Positions 51,080-60,593 of a stretch of DNA of 64,000 nt are shown here, piece after piece (position 1 is the stretch's first letter; every line of letters starts with the position of its first letter). The notes beneath the pieces are model-generated. The model was given only the letters and a program-made list of their open reading frames with translations. It searched no databases and was not told where the DNA came from. This DNA comes from Amycolatopsis sp. NBRC 101858 (GTDB taxonomy: Bacteria; Actinomycetota; Actinomycetes; Mycobacteriales; Pseudonocardiaceae): NCBI RefSeq assembly GCF_030269325.1, contig NZ_BSTD01000001.1, positions 822,681 to 886,680 on the forward strand, read 5' to 3'. The translations under genes and the position numbers were made by a program.

Positions 51080-54000
51080 CTACAACGGCATCGGGTCGAT
51101 GTCGCAGTCGGCCCGGACGCCGCGTGTTGCCGATTCCGTGCCGGGGTGGTTCTCCCCGAGCACGAAGCGATATCGCTTGACCACGTCTTCGAACAGAACG
51201 TCCGCCTCGACAGCTTCGCCGATGGCCCGCAGGTCCAACGAACGGTTGAGCTGCACGGCGAGCGTGGTGGGGTGATCATCGCCCAGAACGCGCCGTGACC
51301 GGTCCAGCAGATCGGCATCCAGCTCCGCGGCCTCCGCCACCCGATCGAGGGCGAACAGATCGCTCGCCACGTCGATCCCACACACGATCGTGTGCGGGTG
51401 GTCTTCGCCGAGCTTGTCCCGAAACTGCTCCAGCGACCGTTCGTCGATCACGCGGGCGTTTGCCGGGTCGCCGCTGAGCCGGAGGGTCACGCCGAGGTCG
51501 AGTGCCGCGGACAGTGTGTGCGGGTGGCTCTCCCCGAGATTCTGGCGGTAGAGGTCGAAGACCTCTTCGCCGAGATTCTTGGCTTCGGTGAACTTACGCG
51601 CGTGCCGGAGGTCGATGGAATGACCCAGCGCACAAGCCATCGCGTTCGGGTGGTTGTTCCCGTAGCGCATGCGGAACCTGCGCAGTGCGTCCCTCGACAG
51701 CTCGAGTGCGGCATCGTGGTCACCGTCCTTGCGGCAGGCCACTGATTGGTAGTAGCGGCGGCGGAGCGTGCCGACACTGTCGCCACCGTACAGCTGCTCG
51801 GCGCGTTCGGCGATGCGTTCCATCTCGATCCGCGCCCATGGGTAATGCCCGAGCTCACGGCGCGCGAGCACGAACAACACCTGCGTACCGATCGTGTTGT
51901 CATTGTCGAACCCGAGAATTTGACTACGCCTGCTGTAGGTTTCCTCGGCAAGCTCGCGAGCTTTTGTGTACTCGCCGGTCAGGAGCAGGGCAACGATGAA
52001 CTCGTGTGCGGCTCCCAGAGTGATCGGATCGTCGTTGCCGAGCAGGCTGCTGGCCCGTTCGTAGATCTCACCGTTGCGTCGTCGTGCTTCCGAGAAATCC
52101 CCACGTGCCTTCAGGATGACCGCGTAGGTGAGCTGAGCTTTCAGCGTTTCTTCGCTGTCCGCGCCCACAGCTTCGGTGTATCGAGCAAGTGTCGCCTTCG
52201 CAACTTCAGCCGCTTTGTCGTAGCGACCGACGACCCAGTAGTAGAAGGCCAGCCGCTCGGACGCGCCAAGCTCCAGCAGAGGCGGGTTCTCAATAAGCTC
52301 CTCGCCCCGTGCTTCCCGCTGCTCTCGATCCGTCGCCCAGGCATTGACCGCCCGCTCGGCGAGGGCGAGCGCGCCCTGGTGGTCACCCCAGTGATAGAGA
52401 AACGCGAACAGGTTGACCACCAGCTGACGCACCCAAGGCTCGGTGCACTCGGTCAGCTCCGCGTCGTAGATGTGCGGCAGGATCTCCTGATAACGCGGCC
52501 AGTGCTGCGGCGACGGGGGATTCCTCGGGTCCAGGTTCGCCAGCAGCTGGTGCGCGCCGTGGCGCATTTCCAGCCGGTGCTGCTCGCTCATGCGGTTTCG
52601 CAGTACGAGCTGCACCAATCGGTGCAGCAACAGAGTGTCACTACGGTGGTCGATCTTCGCCAGGCCGTAGCGGTTGATGTCACGAATGGCGCGACCCAGC
52701 CGCATCGGATCGCTCAACGCGGCATCGAGCTCGGACGCGACCGAAATCCCGCGCCCCCCGACGAAAAGGCTTCTCGAGATCGGTTCGGGTGCGAAGAACG
52801 CACAAACCTGCAAAAGCTGGTGAGCGGCGGGACTCCGCGAACTCAACTCGTCAAAGGAGACGTTCCACGCCGCGGCGACGGACACTTCGTAGTCGCTCGG
52901 TGCCGACGTGTCGAGGATTTCGGTGACTTTTTCGTCGAACAGCCGGAGGTATTCCTGGGCCGTCATACCGGTCTCGGCCAGCCAAGCCGCCGCCTGCTCG
53001 ATGGCCAGCGGCAGATCTCCGAGCTTGTCGGCGATCAGGTCGGCGTCGGCGTCGACCAGCCCCGAGCGGCGCATACCGAGCAGGTTCTTGCTTTCCTCGC
53101 GCTGGAAGACGGCCACCTCGAGCGGCCGCGCGATCCCGGCCCAGCCGGGATTGCGCGAAGTGACGAGGATTTGCCCCGGACCGTCGACCGGGAAGAACGG
53201 GCGGACCATCTCGGGATCTTCAGCGGAGTCGAAAACCAGCAACCACCGCCGGTACGGCCGGCCGAGCCGCAACGCCTCGCGGACCGCGGGTACGGCGGTG
53301 ATGGCTTCGTCCGCGCCTGGCAGCCGCAGGTGCTGGGCGAGTTCGGTGAGCGACTTCCGGATCTGCGTGGACTGGGTGGCTTGGATCCACCAGACGATGT
53401 CGTAGTCCTGCAGGTGCCGGTAGATGTATTCGACCGCCATCTGCGTCTTGCCGATACCGCCCATTCCGTGCAATGCCGCAGGCAGGACCGCCGTCGTTCC
53501 CGCACCGAGCCGTTCGCCCAATTGATCGAGCAGTTCACGCCTTCCGGTGAAATTCGGATTCTTGGGCGGAACTGTGCCCCAAACGGGTGGTGCTTCGTCG
53601 CCGGACCGGCGTTCGCTCCGGGTCGTCGAGTCGGCGATCTCCCGGAGGATCCTCGTCCGTACCGTCGATGGTGTGTCGCCCGCCGACGACGAATTGCCCC
53701 CGGTCTCGGTATCGGGATGGACGTCGGCTACAGGTTCGCTCGAGGAACCCGACGGCTTGAGTTCCTGCGACATCGTCTCGCTCACCGCCGGGATGGTAGT
53801 GGGTCGGTAGCCGGGCTGACCAACCCCTAGCCTACTCCCGTGGACACCGGAGTGCGCCAGTTCTTCCGGCTGACCAATGCCCGCGAGCCGGCTCTCCAAT
53901 CTGTCGGCTCTTGACAAATACGGACCGGACAACGCGCGCATCAAGTCACGTTCCAACGCTATCTCCGCCGGCGTCGCGGCGGGAAGAACGGGATCCGGTG

Positions 54001-55567
54001 TGGCGTCCGGAGCGGCCAGTGCCGCCTGCAGCCGCACGAGCACCGGTTTACGGTCGCCGAACCGCCTCGATGCGCTGATCACGGCGTGCGCCGTGTCCGA
54101 CCGACGGGCGCCCCGCAGCAGCAATTGCCGCACGTGACCGGCGAACTCCCATTGTGCGCGGTCCCACGGGGTTCCGTCCCGGGCCCGTTCGAGCAGCCCG
54201 CTGGTGAAGACCTCGGCGAGGTGGTCCGGCCCGGAACCCGGGACGAGTTCGGCTTGCAACATCCTGGCGACACCCACGTCCACGGGCACCGCGGCCAACA
54301 GCGTTGCGAGCCGGAACGCCGACGGCGAAGCAGAACTGTGGAAGTGTTTCACCTTTTCGCGTGCGGACCGTTCGATCGCCGGTTCGGCGTCGATGTCGGC
54401 CGGCCGTGGCTCGTCGCGAGCCAGCACGACGGGCGCCTTCTTCGCAGTGCCGCCCACTCCGGTCACCAGAGAGGCCCACCAGCCGAGCCAGCGATCGTGC
54501 AGTTCCAGCACCGGCACAGGCACCGCGCCTGCGGTGACCTCCTCCGCTTCGGCCGGGTTCAGCAACGGGTCGGCCGCACGCACGTCGTAGGTCCCGTTGG
54601 GCCGCAGCGGGCCCGGCGCGGTCAGCACCGTCTGGTGGATTTCCATCCCGCCCCGCGCCCAGAGGCGCTGGGGCAGCAGGTGCACGATCGCGACCGGCAT
54701 GGACCGGCCCCACCTGGCGAGCATCGGTGAGATCAGATCCCGGTGCCATGCGTCGCTCACACCATCGGTGATCAGCAGCAGCACGCTGCGGCCCGCCTTG
54801 CCGATCAATTCCCCGGCGCCCCTCGCCGGGGCGTCGGCGGTCCCACCGCGCAGGGTCGGGCCGAGCACCGCACCGCCTTCGGAGGGTCCGGTCTTGCCGG
54901 TCTCCAGCAGCCGGACGCGAACGGTTCGGAAGGCACCGAGCCGTTCGGCCAGCCGGACGAACGCGTTGACCGTCGGTGTCCAGAGCGCCATCGACGGCGT
55001 CGAATCCACGACGAGCGTCAGGTCCAGCCACCGGCCACGCTGCGGGCGGGTGACCGGCAGCCAGATCCCGGTTTGGGCCGCCTCCTCCGCAGTACGGTCG
55101 ACGTCGAGTTCCACGTCGGCAGGGCTCTTCGAGACCACCTTCCGCTTGAAAGGACGCAGCGCGCGGACGAGTTCGGCCGCGCCCGGCAGGATCGGGGCGG
55201 CCGACTCCCCGGCGAGGTCCGCGTCCGGCCGGTCGCGTTCCGGATCGAGTGTGAGCAGGCCGCCGCTTCCGGCGGTCTGCTCGGTGAACGCGGGGCGATC
55301 CGCCACCGGCGGATCGGGGTGGGTTCCGTCCCCGGCGGTCTCCCTGTCGGGCGGAGGTTCGCGGGCGTCTGGCGGGACGGGCTCCGGGCCTTCTCCCCGG
55401 TCCGCCGGATACTCCGGCGTTCGAGTGCCCGGACGCTTCGGCGATTCGGGCGGGCGGGAAGCCGGATCCGCGGTTCCACCGATGGCCGCCATGAGCCACA
55501 AACCGTCGCCGAACTCGGTCCACGTCAGGTCGTGGTCGCCCGCGGTGGGATCCGGCCGCTCCGGCAT
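51080..55567 (-). CDS. FxsT-type vWA / NB-ARC / TPR protein, copy 1
   Basis: A 1495-residue signalling protein. A Pro-rich disordered part (about 35-130) is followed by a vWA-like domain (about 175-370) with LTLVVDSTPSM (metal site, 188-193) and LLLITDG. This resembles the SAV_2336 N-terminal region. Then comes a STAND ATPase: Walker A HGMGGIGKTQ (700-709), Walker B WLLVFDSAED, then RNRMS-type helical parts. The last about 450 residues are TPR repeats (GDHQGALALAERAV and similar) ending CDIDPMPL. The ATG lies 1 nt after the MoxR stop. It is the FxSxx-COOH system tetratricopeptide component. Confidence 0.87.
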   Translation of the reverse strand: MPERPDPTAGDHDLTWTEFGDGLWLMAAIGGTADPASRPPESPKRPGTRTPEYPADRGEGPEPVPPDAREPPPDRETAGDGTHPDPPVADRPAFTEQTAGSGGLLTLDPERDRPDADLAGESAAPILPGAAELVRALRPFKRKVVSKSPADVELDVDRTAEEAAQTGIWLPVTRPQRGRWLDLTLVVDSTPSMALWTPTVNAFVRLAERLGAFRTVRVRLLETGKTGPSEGGAVLGPTLRGGTADAPARGAGELIGKAGRSVLLLITDGVSDAWHRDLISPMLARWGRSMPVAIVHLLPQRLWARGGMEIHQTVLTAPGPLRPNGTYDVRAADPLLNPAEAEEVTAGAVPVPVLELHDRWLGWWASLVTGVGGTAKKAPVVLARDEPRPADIDAEPAIERSAREKVKHFHSSASPSAFRLATLLAAVPVDVGVARMLQAELVPGSGPDHLAEVFTSGLLERARDGTPWDRAQWEFAGHVRQLLLRGARRSDTAHAVISASRRFGDRKPVLVRLQAALAAPDATPDPVLPAATPAEIALERDLMRALSGPYLSRADRLESRLAGIGQPEELAHSGVHGSRLGVGQPGYRPTTIPAVSETMSQELKPSGSSSEPVADVHPDTETGGNSSSAGDTPSTVRTRILREIADSTTRSERRSGDEAPPVWGTVPPKNPNFTGRRELLDQLGERLGAGTTAVLPAALHGMGGIGKTQMAVEYIYRHLQDYDIVWWIQATQSTQIRKSLTELAQHLRLPGADEAITAVPAVREALRLGRPYRRWLLVFDSAEDPEMVRPFFPVDGPGQILVTSRNPGWAGIARPLEVAVFQREESKNLLGMRRSGLVDADADLIADKLGDLPLAIEQAAAWLAETGMTAQEYLRLFDEKVTEILDTSAPSDYEVSVAAAWNVSFDELSSRSPAAHQLLQVCAFFAPEPISRSLFVGGRGISVASELDAALSDPMRLGRAIRDINRYGLAKIDHRSDTLLLHRLVQLVLRNRMSEQHRLEMRHGAHQLLANLDPRNPPSPQHWPRYQEILPHIYDAELTECTEPWVRQLVVNLFAFLYHWGDHQGALALAERAVNAWATDREQREARGEELIENPPLLELGASERLAFYYWVVGRYDKAAEVAKATLARYTEAVGADSEETLKAQLTYAVILKARGDFSEARRRNGEIYERASSLLGNDDPITLGAAHEFIVALLLTGEYTKARELAEETYSRRSQILGFDNDNTIGTQVLFVLARRELGHYPWARIEMERIAERAEQLYGGDSVGTLRRRYYQSVACRKDGDHDAALELSRDALRRFRMRYGNNHPNAMACALGHSIDLRHARKFTEAKNLGEEVFDLYRQNLGESHPHTLSAALDLGVTLRLSGDPANARVIDERSLEQFRDKLGEDHPHTIVCGIDVASDLFALDRVAEAAELDADLLDRSRRVLGDDHPTTLAVQLNRSLDLRAIGEAVEADVLFEDVVKRYRFVLGENHPGTESATRGVRADCDIDPMPL

Positions 55568-55568
55568 G

Positions 55569-56666
55569 TCACGGCACCTGCTGGTTGAGCTGTCGCCAAA
55601 GAGCATCGACGAGACGCGACCACGATTCGTCTTCGGGCCGATAGGCGCCCGAAGTGGCCAGGAAGATCGCGTCGAGCAGTTTGTCCGCGGGCAAGCCGCC
55701 GACGGCGGCACTGCGCGTCACGAAGTCCTCGATCAGCCCGGCCTGATCGCTCGCCGGATCCAGCGCGTGTGCCGCGACCATCGCCGCGAGCTGGTCGGCG
55801 TCCGGCTCCCGGGTTTCCAAGCGCAAGCACCGCCGGAGGAACGCGGGCGGGAACTCTCGTTCGCCGTTGCTGGTGATGACGACGATGGGGAAGGCCGAAC
55901 ACCGAACCCGCCCGTGGTCGATTCCGGCGGTGTACCCGGGATCCGCGGTGAACACTTCGGCCGACGTCGAACGGCGGGCATCCCGCGCCAGCTCGGGGAT
56001 CACGAATTCACCGTCTTCGAACAACCCCAGCAGATCGTGCGGCAGATCCGACTCCGACTTGTCCAGCTCGTCGACCAGGAGCACGCGCGGCAGCCGCCGC
56101 GGCAGAAAGGCCGTGCCCAGTTCGCCCAGCCGGACGAACTCGCCGATCGGGATCTCGGTGGGCGCTTCCGCGCCGGTATCGGCGCGGGCGAGCTCCTTCC
56201 GGGCCGCGGTGGCTTGTACGCGGCCGATCGCGTCGTAGTCGTACAGCCCCGACTTGAACGTGGTCTGCGAAGTGATGGCCCAGCGCAGTACCCGGCCCAG
56301 CCCCAGTTCGCGGGAAATGCGGTAGGCGAGGCTCGACTTGCCGCTTCCCGGCCGGCCGGTCACCAGCAACGGCCGCCGCAGGTAGAGCGCGGCGTTGACC
56401 ATGTCGACCTCGTGCTGGTCGACGTCGCGGGCGGAGTAGCTGAGCTCGGTGCCGAGCTTGCGTTCGGCTTCGCCGTCGTCGGGCGGGACCGCGTCCCGCT
56501 CCGGGAGCGTGGCTCCTCGAAACGTCCGCCACGGCGGCGGACCGGGCAGCCGGTCGGCCAGCCGGACGTCGTGAAGCGGCCGCCCGGTACCGCGGTAAAT
56601 CCACCAATCGGGTGGACTGTCCGGATGCCGTGACCCGCCGATCCGGCTGTCAGGAAGCTCGGTCAC
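55569..56666 (-). CDS. MoxR-type AAA+ ATPase
   Basis: A 365-residue ATPase. Walker A is GRPGSGKSSLA (104-114), Walker B LLVDELDKSESDLP (about 197), sensor 1 FPIVVITSNGEREFP and the arginine finger area PPAFLRRCLRL. MoxR proteins are chaperone-like and usually act with a vWA protein, here the vWA domain at the start of the next gene product. The GTG at 56666 follows a strong AAGGAGGT and overlaps the VMAP gene by 17 nt. Order and coupling (VMAP, MoxR, FxsT) match the vWA-MoxR-VMAP ternary systems described in bacterial conflict studies. Confidence 0.88.
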   Translation of the reverse strand: MTELPDSRIGGSRHPDSPPDWWIYRGTGRPLHDVRLADRLPGPPPWRTFRGATLPERDAVPPDDGEAERKLGTELSYSARDVDQHEVDMVNAALYLRRPLLVTGRPGSGKSSLAYRISRELGLGRVLRWAITSQTTFKSGLYDYDAIGRVQATAARKELARADTGAEAPTEIPIGEFVRLGELGTAFLPRRLPRVLLVDELDKSESDLPHDLLGLFEDGEFVIPELARDARRSTSAEVFTADPGYTAGIDHGRVRCSAFPIVVITSNGEREFPPAFLRRCLRLETREPDADQLAAMVAAHALDPASDQAGLIEDFVTRSAAVGGLPADKLLDAIFLATSGAYRPEDESWSRLVDALWRQLNQQVP

Positions 56667-58143
56667 GCTCGGCACCTCCTTCGGGGTGCCCGATGACCCC
56701 GGTTTCGCCCAGGGGAAGCAACCGGTTGGGGTCGTCCCATAGCACCACCAGGTCCGTGAGTGCGCCGCCATCGCTCGACGACGGCGGATCGCGAAGTACG
56801 TCCAGCCGAGACTCCCTTGCGAGCGCGGGCAAATCCCCCAATCCGCCACTGCTTTCGGCTAGCCAGGCTACCACTTCACGAACGGCTTCCGAAGGGGCTG
56901 TGGGGTGCCAGACGATGACCGGTACTCCCGCGCGCAATGCCGGCAAAAGCTCGTCCTGGCTCGAAGTCGCGCTGACCGGCGGCGATTCCGTCAACACTGT
57001 CATCCCCCATTGCTCATTGCTCAATATCGCTTCGAGCCGAAGTCGATCGTCGCGGTCACCGGAACGACAGAAATACACCCGTTCGATCGAAGGGTCGCCA
57101 ATCCACGACTCCCACCGCTGCCGCCAGACGCGGTGCCAGCGCGGGGAGCTCATCCGTTCCAGCGATCGCACGACCGTCGGGTAGCTGAGGTACAGCGGCT
57201 TGGGTGAGCCGGAGGCGCGCTCGGTCGCCCAGGAATGCACCGGCAGGTTCAACAGCGCACGTGGCAAGACGAATTCGAGCACGACGTCGGATGCCACCTC
57301 GGACCACGCGCGTTCGGATTCGGCGACCAGCTCGTCGACGTGCCCCTCGAGCCGGCTCTCGCGAACGAGCGTCGTCGTTCCCCTGACGGGCGGCCAGTCT
57401 TCGGGGTCGTCCTGCCGCCAGCAGGACACCTCGTACAGGTCGTCCTCGATGGGATCCGGCCGTACGACGATCAGGAGGTAGAGCCTCGACGGCGCCGGCC
57501 GCGCCGCGGCCAGTTCCTCCCGCAGCAGCTCCAGCGCGTCCCCCAGGCGAAGCCGCCGGACCTGTCCGTCAGCCCACGCGCGCAGTTCCCCGGCGAGGCG
57601 GTCTTCGCATTCCGCGGCGATCAGTTCGACGAAGATCAGCAGGGGCGGGAGTTCGCCGGGACCCGCGTTGAAGTCGGCGAGCCCGGAGAACGCGGCCGCC
57701 GCGTCTTCGTAGCACGGTGGCGGCGAAACGTACCTGGCCGCACGGCGTACGGCCAGGCCGAGACCCGGCGGCGCGAAACCCGCCAGCCGGTCGCGCAGCT
57801 TCTCCTGCTCGGATTCCGGGACGACCTCGTGCATCCGGACCGAGGACACGAGAGTGCGCACCTCGGCGCACTCCTTGCTGCCGGGTCGGAGGAATTCGAT
57901 CACGCCTGCCAGCACATTCAGGCCCTCGACGATGCGGCAGCACGCGGAAACGATTTCGATCAGCTGGTCACGTCCGGTCAGCTGGTCCGAAAAGGTGAAC
58001 GGATGATCCAATGCCTCGCGCAGTTCGCTCACCATGAGCGTGCGGATGGATTTGTCGTCGGCGAAGCCGGCCACCACGAGCACGTCCACCACTGCCTTGC
58101 GGACCGCGATACCCGGGCCGGGCTGCCCCTGCCTCGCCACCAC
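56650..58143 (-). CDS. EAD/VMAP-C-type protein (vWA-MoxR-associated protein)
   Basis: A 497-residue protein. Residues about 12-95 (VVDVLVVAGFADDKSIRTL and LIEIVSACCRIVEGLNVLA) look like a death-like effector-associated domain of EAD2 type. The rest fits the VMAP C-terminal domain: LLIFVELIAAECEDRLAGEL, RLYLLIVVRPDPI, EFVLPRALLNLPVHSW and a C-terminal ALRAGVPVIVWH. In vWA-MoxR-VMAP systems this component recruits effectors. The start is uncertain: GTG at 58143 is 11 nt after GGGAGG, while GTG at 58155 overlaps that ribosome site. It is first in the minus-strand operon. Confidence 0.78.
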   Translation of the reverse strand: MVARQGQPGPGIAVRKAVVDVLVVAGFADDKSIRTLMVSELREALDHPFTFSDQLTGRDQLIEIVSACCRIVEGLNVLAGVIEFLRPGSKECAEVRTLVSSVRMHEVVPESEQEKLRDRLAGFAPPGLGLAVRRAARYVSPPPCYEDAAAAFSGLADFNAGPGELPPLLIFVELIAAECEDRLAGELRAWADGQVRRLRLGDALELLREELAAARPAPSRLYLLIVVRPDPIEDDLYEVSCWRQDDPEDWPPVRGTTTLVRESRLEGHVDELVAESERAWSEVASDVVLEFVLPRALLNLPVHSWATERASGSPKPLYLSYPTVVRSLERMSSPRWHRVWRQRWESWIGDPSIERVYFCRSGDRDDRLRLEAILSNEQWGMTVLTESPPVSATSSQDELLPALRAGVPVIVWHPTAPSEAVREVVAWLAESSGGLGDLPALARESRLDVLRDPPSSSDGGALTDLVVLWDDPNRLLPLGETGVIGHPEGGAERDRAS

Positions 58144-58155
58144 CTGAAGTACCAC

Positions 58156-58550
58156 CTCCCACCCCCGAGAAGCGCACCGAAGATCATGAGTTTACCTGTT
58201 CGGCGTAGTCACAAAAGGGCAAAAAGGTGACACGGTCAGCGAACTTCGACTTTGTGTGCCCGAACCACGCCACCGGGCACCTGCACGGTCACGATTGCGA
58301 CCCGGTCGAGGCACGTCTGCCGCTCGTCGCGGCAATCGGAGTTGCCGCCGGGAACGCTGCCGAGGCGCCCGCGACACGAGGACGGTTCAGGGGTGACATC
58401 GGGCCGAGCGGGATCGGGATATCTCCGCAACGCTCGGAGAGGTAACCTTGCCTGCACGGCACTCCGCACAGGAGCCTGCACGGGCACTCTACGACGTCAC
58501 CTGCTACTTTTCACCCCTCCAGACCGGCTCCACTGAGAGGGGACGTCGCG
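58156..58550. other. Divergent intergenic region between VMAP and FxsA2 genes
   Basis: No gene here is convincing. A minus-strand frame at 58236-58487 ends in a plausible VAIVTVQVPGGVVRAHKVEV but begins as low-complexity text, so I do not call it. The region must hold the promoters of both operons. For VMAP, TTTTGT and TAAACT at 16-bp spacing near 58185-58215 is a weak candidate. Confidence 0.4.
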
Positions 58551-58742
58551 ATGCGATCGCCGGGCAGCAACGGGGACCCGGAGATCTCGTCCGACCTCCT
58601 CGATCTCGGTGCCATGCCGCTTTCCGTGCTACGGGCATACGACTCCGCCGCGCTTCGCCGCTCATTGCGTCATGCCGTCGAGCGGACCGCCCACATTCCT
58701 GTCACCGCCAGTTCGAGCGGCGGCGCCAAGCGGGTCGATTGA
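58551..58742 (+). CDS. FxsA-like ribosomal peptide precursor, copy 2
   Basis: A 63-residue peptide of exactly the same length as copy 1. The leader reads SSDLLDLGAMPLSVLRAYDS. The C-terminal LRHAVERTAHIPVTASSS and final GAKRVD differ from copy 1 at only a few places, while the first 15 residues are unrelated. Such conservation at the end fits a constrained core acted on by an enzyme. GAGGGGAC lies 6-8 nt before the ATG. The HExxH gene begins 17 nt after its stop. Confidence 0.85.
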   Translation: MRSPGSNGDPEISSDLLDLGAMPLSVLRAYDSAALRRSLRHAVERTAHIPVTASSSGGAKRVD

Positions 58743-58759
58743 CCTAGGAAGAGTTTCGC

Positions 58760-60583
58760 GTGCCGACACCGTGCAGCACAGTTCCCGAACCGGCCGAGCA
58801 CACTCTGCCCTGGTCGGTGTTCGACCAGCTGTCACGCGGGGAAGGCGGCGCCGAGGGCGTGCGCGCGCTGCGAGCGGCGGAACGCAGCCGGCGGCTGCTC
58901 TTGCTCCGCTGGCTGATCGACGAAGCGGAAAATGCACTCGGAACGGCCCAGCCGCTGCCTTCTCCGGAGGCGGCATGGGACCTGCTGAGCCAGGCGGAGG
59001 CGGCGGCCCCGGACGCAGTGAACACCGTGCTCGCTCACCCCTACACCGGGTTTTGGGCCGGCTACGCGACTCGGATGCTGCACGAACAGCTGACCCCGGC
59101 TCAGCCGCCGTGGGCGATCATCGGGCATGTCCACGCCCTCGCGGCGGCCGCGGCCATCCGCGCGGGGCTCGACTTCGCCGTCGAGGTCCCGGCCTGGCAA
59201 GGAAGGGTCGCGCTGCCCACTCTCGGACTGGCTCAGCTGACCCACCCGGACACCTTCTCGGTCGCCCAGGTCCGCAGTCATCACGGCATCGTGTGCATTG
59301 CCAACGACCACGGGTCCGTAACGGTGCCCGCCGACCGGGCAGCCGACACTGCGGGCTGGTCCGGTATCCGGCCGGTCGCGCCCGTCACCGGGGCAGCCGT
59401 GCTGAAGCTGCGGATCGATGACCTCGACCCCTACCGCGGGCTGTTCGAGCCGATCGGCCCCGACCGGCTGAGCACCGAGGCGTTCGAGGCTTGGCGGGGC
59501 ATGCTGAGCCGGGCTTGGCGACTGATCGTCGACCACCTGCCGGAGTTCGCCGCGGCACTGCCGGCAGGGCTCGACTCGATCGTCCCGGCACCCGCCGTCC
59601 CGTTCCGGCTGCCCAGCGCGTCGACCGGGGAAGCCTTCGGCAGCGCGGTGATCGCCGAGCCGGATGACCCGGCACAACTGGCCGCCGCTCTGGTTCACGA
59701 GTTCCACCACATCCGCCTCGGCGGACTGCTGCACCTGGTCCGGCTGCACAACGACGACCGCACCGAACGGCTCTACGCGCCTTGGCGCGAGGACCCCCGA
59801 CCGCTGGGCGGAGTCGTGCACGGCATCTACGCCTTCTTCGGGGTGACCTGGTGCTGGATGGCGTTCTCGGCGGCGGCACCGGACGATCGCCTCGCGGCCT
59901 TCGAGTTCGCACACTGGCGTGGCCAGACGTGGCGGACATTGCTGACGGTCCGGGACGATCCCGCGCTGACCGATGCCGGGCGGCGATTCCTCGATGGGAT
60001 CGCTGAACGACTGGGGCTGTGGCAGGACGAGCCCGTCCAGACCGTCGCCGCGCGCTGGGCCGACAACCTGGCCGCCGACCACTACGCCGGCTGGCGGGCC
60101 CGCCATCTCCGGCCCGCACTGGACACGGTGAAGGAGCTCGTGAGCGCGTGGCTGGCGGGCGACGCCCAGCCACCCGCGGTCGACCTCACGGGGTCCGTAG
60201 TCTTGGACACCGTCTCGGACGGCGCGTGGGAGAACGCGCGCGCGGACCTCGTCCGGCTGGCGCTCGGCGAGCACGGTGAGGCCCGGCTGGCGGAACTCTG
60301 GCACCGGGTGCCCGGCGCCGTCCGCGCCGACTACGCGTACGTGGACGGACGCACCGAAGACGCTGTGGCCGGCTACCGGGCCGTCCTCGAAACCGATCCC
60401 GACGACCCGGCGGCACTCGTCGGCCTCGGTCTCACACTGTCCGAAAAGGACAGTGCGGCGGCGCGCGCCCTGCTCGGCTGCCCGGAGCTGGTCCGTGCCG
60501 TGCACCGCGACCTCCGGGCCGGCACGGCGGTGCCCCCCGCGGTCGAGGAGCTCGCCGCGTGGATCGGCCGGGTCCCTGCCTGA
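58760..60583 (+). CDS. HExxH-motif peptide-modification enzyme, copy 2
   Basis: A 607-residue paralog of the enzyme at 49214. The motif HEFHH is at residues 313-317 in AALVHEFHHIRLGG, preceded by the same VPAPAVPF-RLPSASTGEAFG block. Identity is high from RAAERSRRLLLLR (about 38) to the C-terminal TPR-like AGYRAVLETDPDDPAALVGL. The start is GTG at 58760, with AGGAAGAG upstream. It ends 10 nt before the stop of the convergent FxsT2 gene. By linkage it should act on FxsA2. Confidence 0.87.
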   Translation: MPTPCSTVPEPAEHTLPWSVFDQLSRGEGGAEGVRALRAAERSRRLLLLRWLIDEAENALGTAQPLPSPEAAWDLLSQAEAAAPDAVNTVLAHPYTGFWAGYATRMLHEQLTPAQPPWAIIGHVHALAAAAAIRAGLDFAVEVPAWQGRVALPTLGLAQLTHPDTFSVAQVRSHHGIVCIANDHGSVTVPADRAADTAGWSGIRPVAPVTGAAVLKLRIDDLDPYRGLFEPIGPDRLSTEAFEAWRGMLSRAWRLIVDHLPEFAAALPAGLDSIVPAPAVPFRLPSASTGEAFGSAVIAEPDDPAQLAAALVHEFHHIRLGGLLHLVRLHNDDRTERLYAPWREDPRPLGGVVHGIYAFFGVTWCWMAFSAAAPDDRLAAFEFAHWRGQTWRTLLTVRDDPALTDAGRRFLDGIAERLGLWQDEPVQTVAARWADNLAADHYAGWRARHLRPALDTVKELVSAWLAGDAQPPAVDLTGSVVLDTVSDGAWENARADLVRLALGEHGEARLAELWHRVPGAVRADYAYVDGRTEDAVAGYRAVLETDPDDPAALVGLGLTLSEKDSAAARALLGCPELVRAVHRDLRAGTAVPPAVEELAAWIGRVPA

Positions 60584-60593
60584 ACCTCAGGTG

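Noticed and set aside
58236..58487. Possible 83-residue minus-strand gene between VMAP and FxsA2
   Set aside because: Only the last 25 residues look protein-like, there is no ribosome site, and no homologous frame is found before FxsA1.
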